NCBI RefSeq assembly: GCF_033096465.1
Contig: NZ_AP028156.1
Location: forward strand, 2,684,501 to 2,748,500
Direction: 5' to 3'
Source: Blautia luti
Lineage (GTDB): Bacteria > Bacillota > Clostridia > Lachnospirales > Lachnospiraceae
Length of the DNA stretch: 64,000 bases
Of this stretch, positions 63,956 to 64,000 are shown one piece after another. The notes beneath the pieces are model-generated. The model did not search any database. It saw only the letters and a list, made by a program, of their open reading frames with translations, and was not told where the DNA came from. How positions within the stretch are numbered: the first letter of the stretch is position 1; every line of letters begins with the position of its first letter. Position numbers and translations under genes: made by a program.

Positions 63956-64000
63956 GATTTCCTCTCCCTTTTGTATTGATTTATAAACATAGAACATTAT

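Overview
The window reads as chromosomal DNA of an anaerobic gut Firmicute of the family Lachnospiraceae, most likely Blautia or a close relative. The clues are the gene order ireB-ruvX-DUF1292-rnj-ylbF-mltG, the CIRCE-controlled hrcA-grpE-dnaK-dnaJ cluster, an HPr-like protein without its catalytic histidine, FtsEX, pyruvate formate-lyase, and strong AGGAGG ribosome sites with frequent TTG or GTG starts. Most genes lie on the minus strand. I found no rRNA, tRNA or CRISPR array. All family calls were made by eye, without a database search.

Layout. (1) 0-10.5 kb is housekeeping: RNase J, RuvX, IreB, the tRNA-modifying MtaB, ThiI with its cysteine desulfurase, RsmE, PrmA and a PAP2 enzyme. Between the HPr-like gene and thiI lies a compact region that folds like a structured RNA with a pseudoknot, and its 3' part resembles the omega-RNA tail of a TnpB element elsewhere in the window. 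(2) 10.6-17.6 kb holds the heat-shock operon, with a perfect CIRCE operator and a sigma-A promoter, and uvrB. (3) 18.6-27.5 kb holds two GH94-type sugar phosphorylases on the plus strand, converging on an AraC regulator and a hybrid histidine kinase with two periplasmic-binding-type sensor domains. (4) 27.7-37.6 kb is a dicarboxylate block: a DASS transporter, the two subunits of an L(+)-tartrate dehydratase-like enzyme, pyruvate formate-lyase and a FUSC membrane protein, with a divergent LysR regulator, and a second DASS/LysR pair downstream. The inferred route is uptake of tartrate (or a related acid), dehydration to oxaloacetate, conversion to pyruvate, then cleavage to formate and acetyl-CoA.

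(5) 37.6-45.7 kb is envelope stress: a PadR/DUF1700/DUF4097 cassette, a truncated MATE gene, and a BceRS-BceAB-type peptide-antibiotic sensing and export module. A 164-bp inverted-repeat element (MITE-like) sits between BceS and BceA. An operator matching the BceR-type pattern TTACA-N4-TGTAA lies upstream of BceA. (6) 45.8-55.7 kb is accessory: a NADAR protein, an IS607-type element with serine recombinase and TnpB, a surface-anchored 5'-nucleotidase-like protein, DegV, a TnpB-only IS200/IS605 element next to the broken end of a fibronectin-III-type surface gene, and a complete IS66-family element. The IS66 element has matching 12-bp ends, an 8-bp target duplication and a 54-residue coiled-coil ORF in front of the transposase. 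(7) 55.7-64 kb returns to core functions: an unrecognised protein, an S41 protease, FtsX and FtsE, a PucR-type regulator, a YitT protein, and an OPT-family transporter coupled to a PqqD-like protein.

No stretch is plainly a new multi-gene system. The best candidates for something undescribed are the structured RNA at 5.4 kb, the PqqD-like protein coupled to the OPT transporter, the small ORF of the IS66 element, and the tartrate-to-formate operon.
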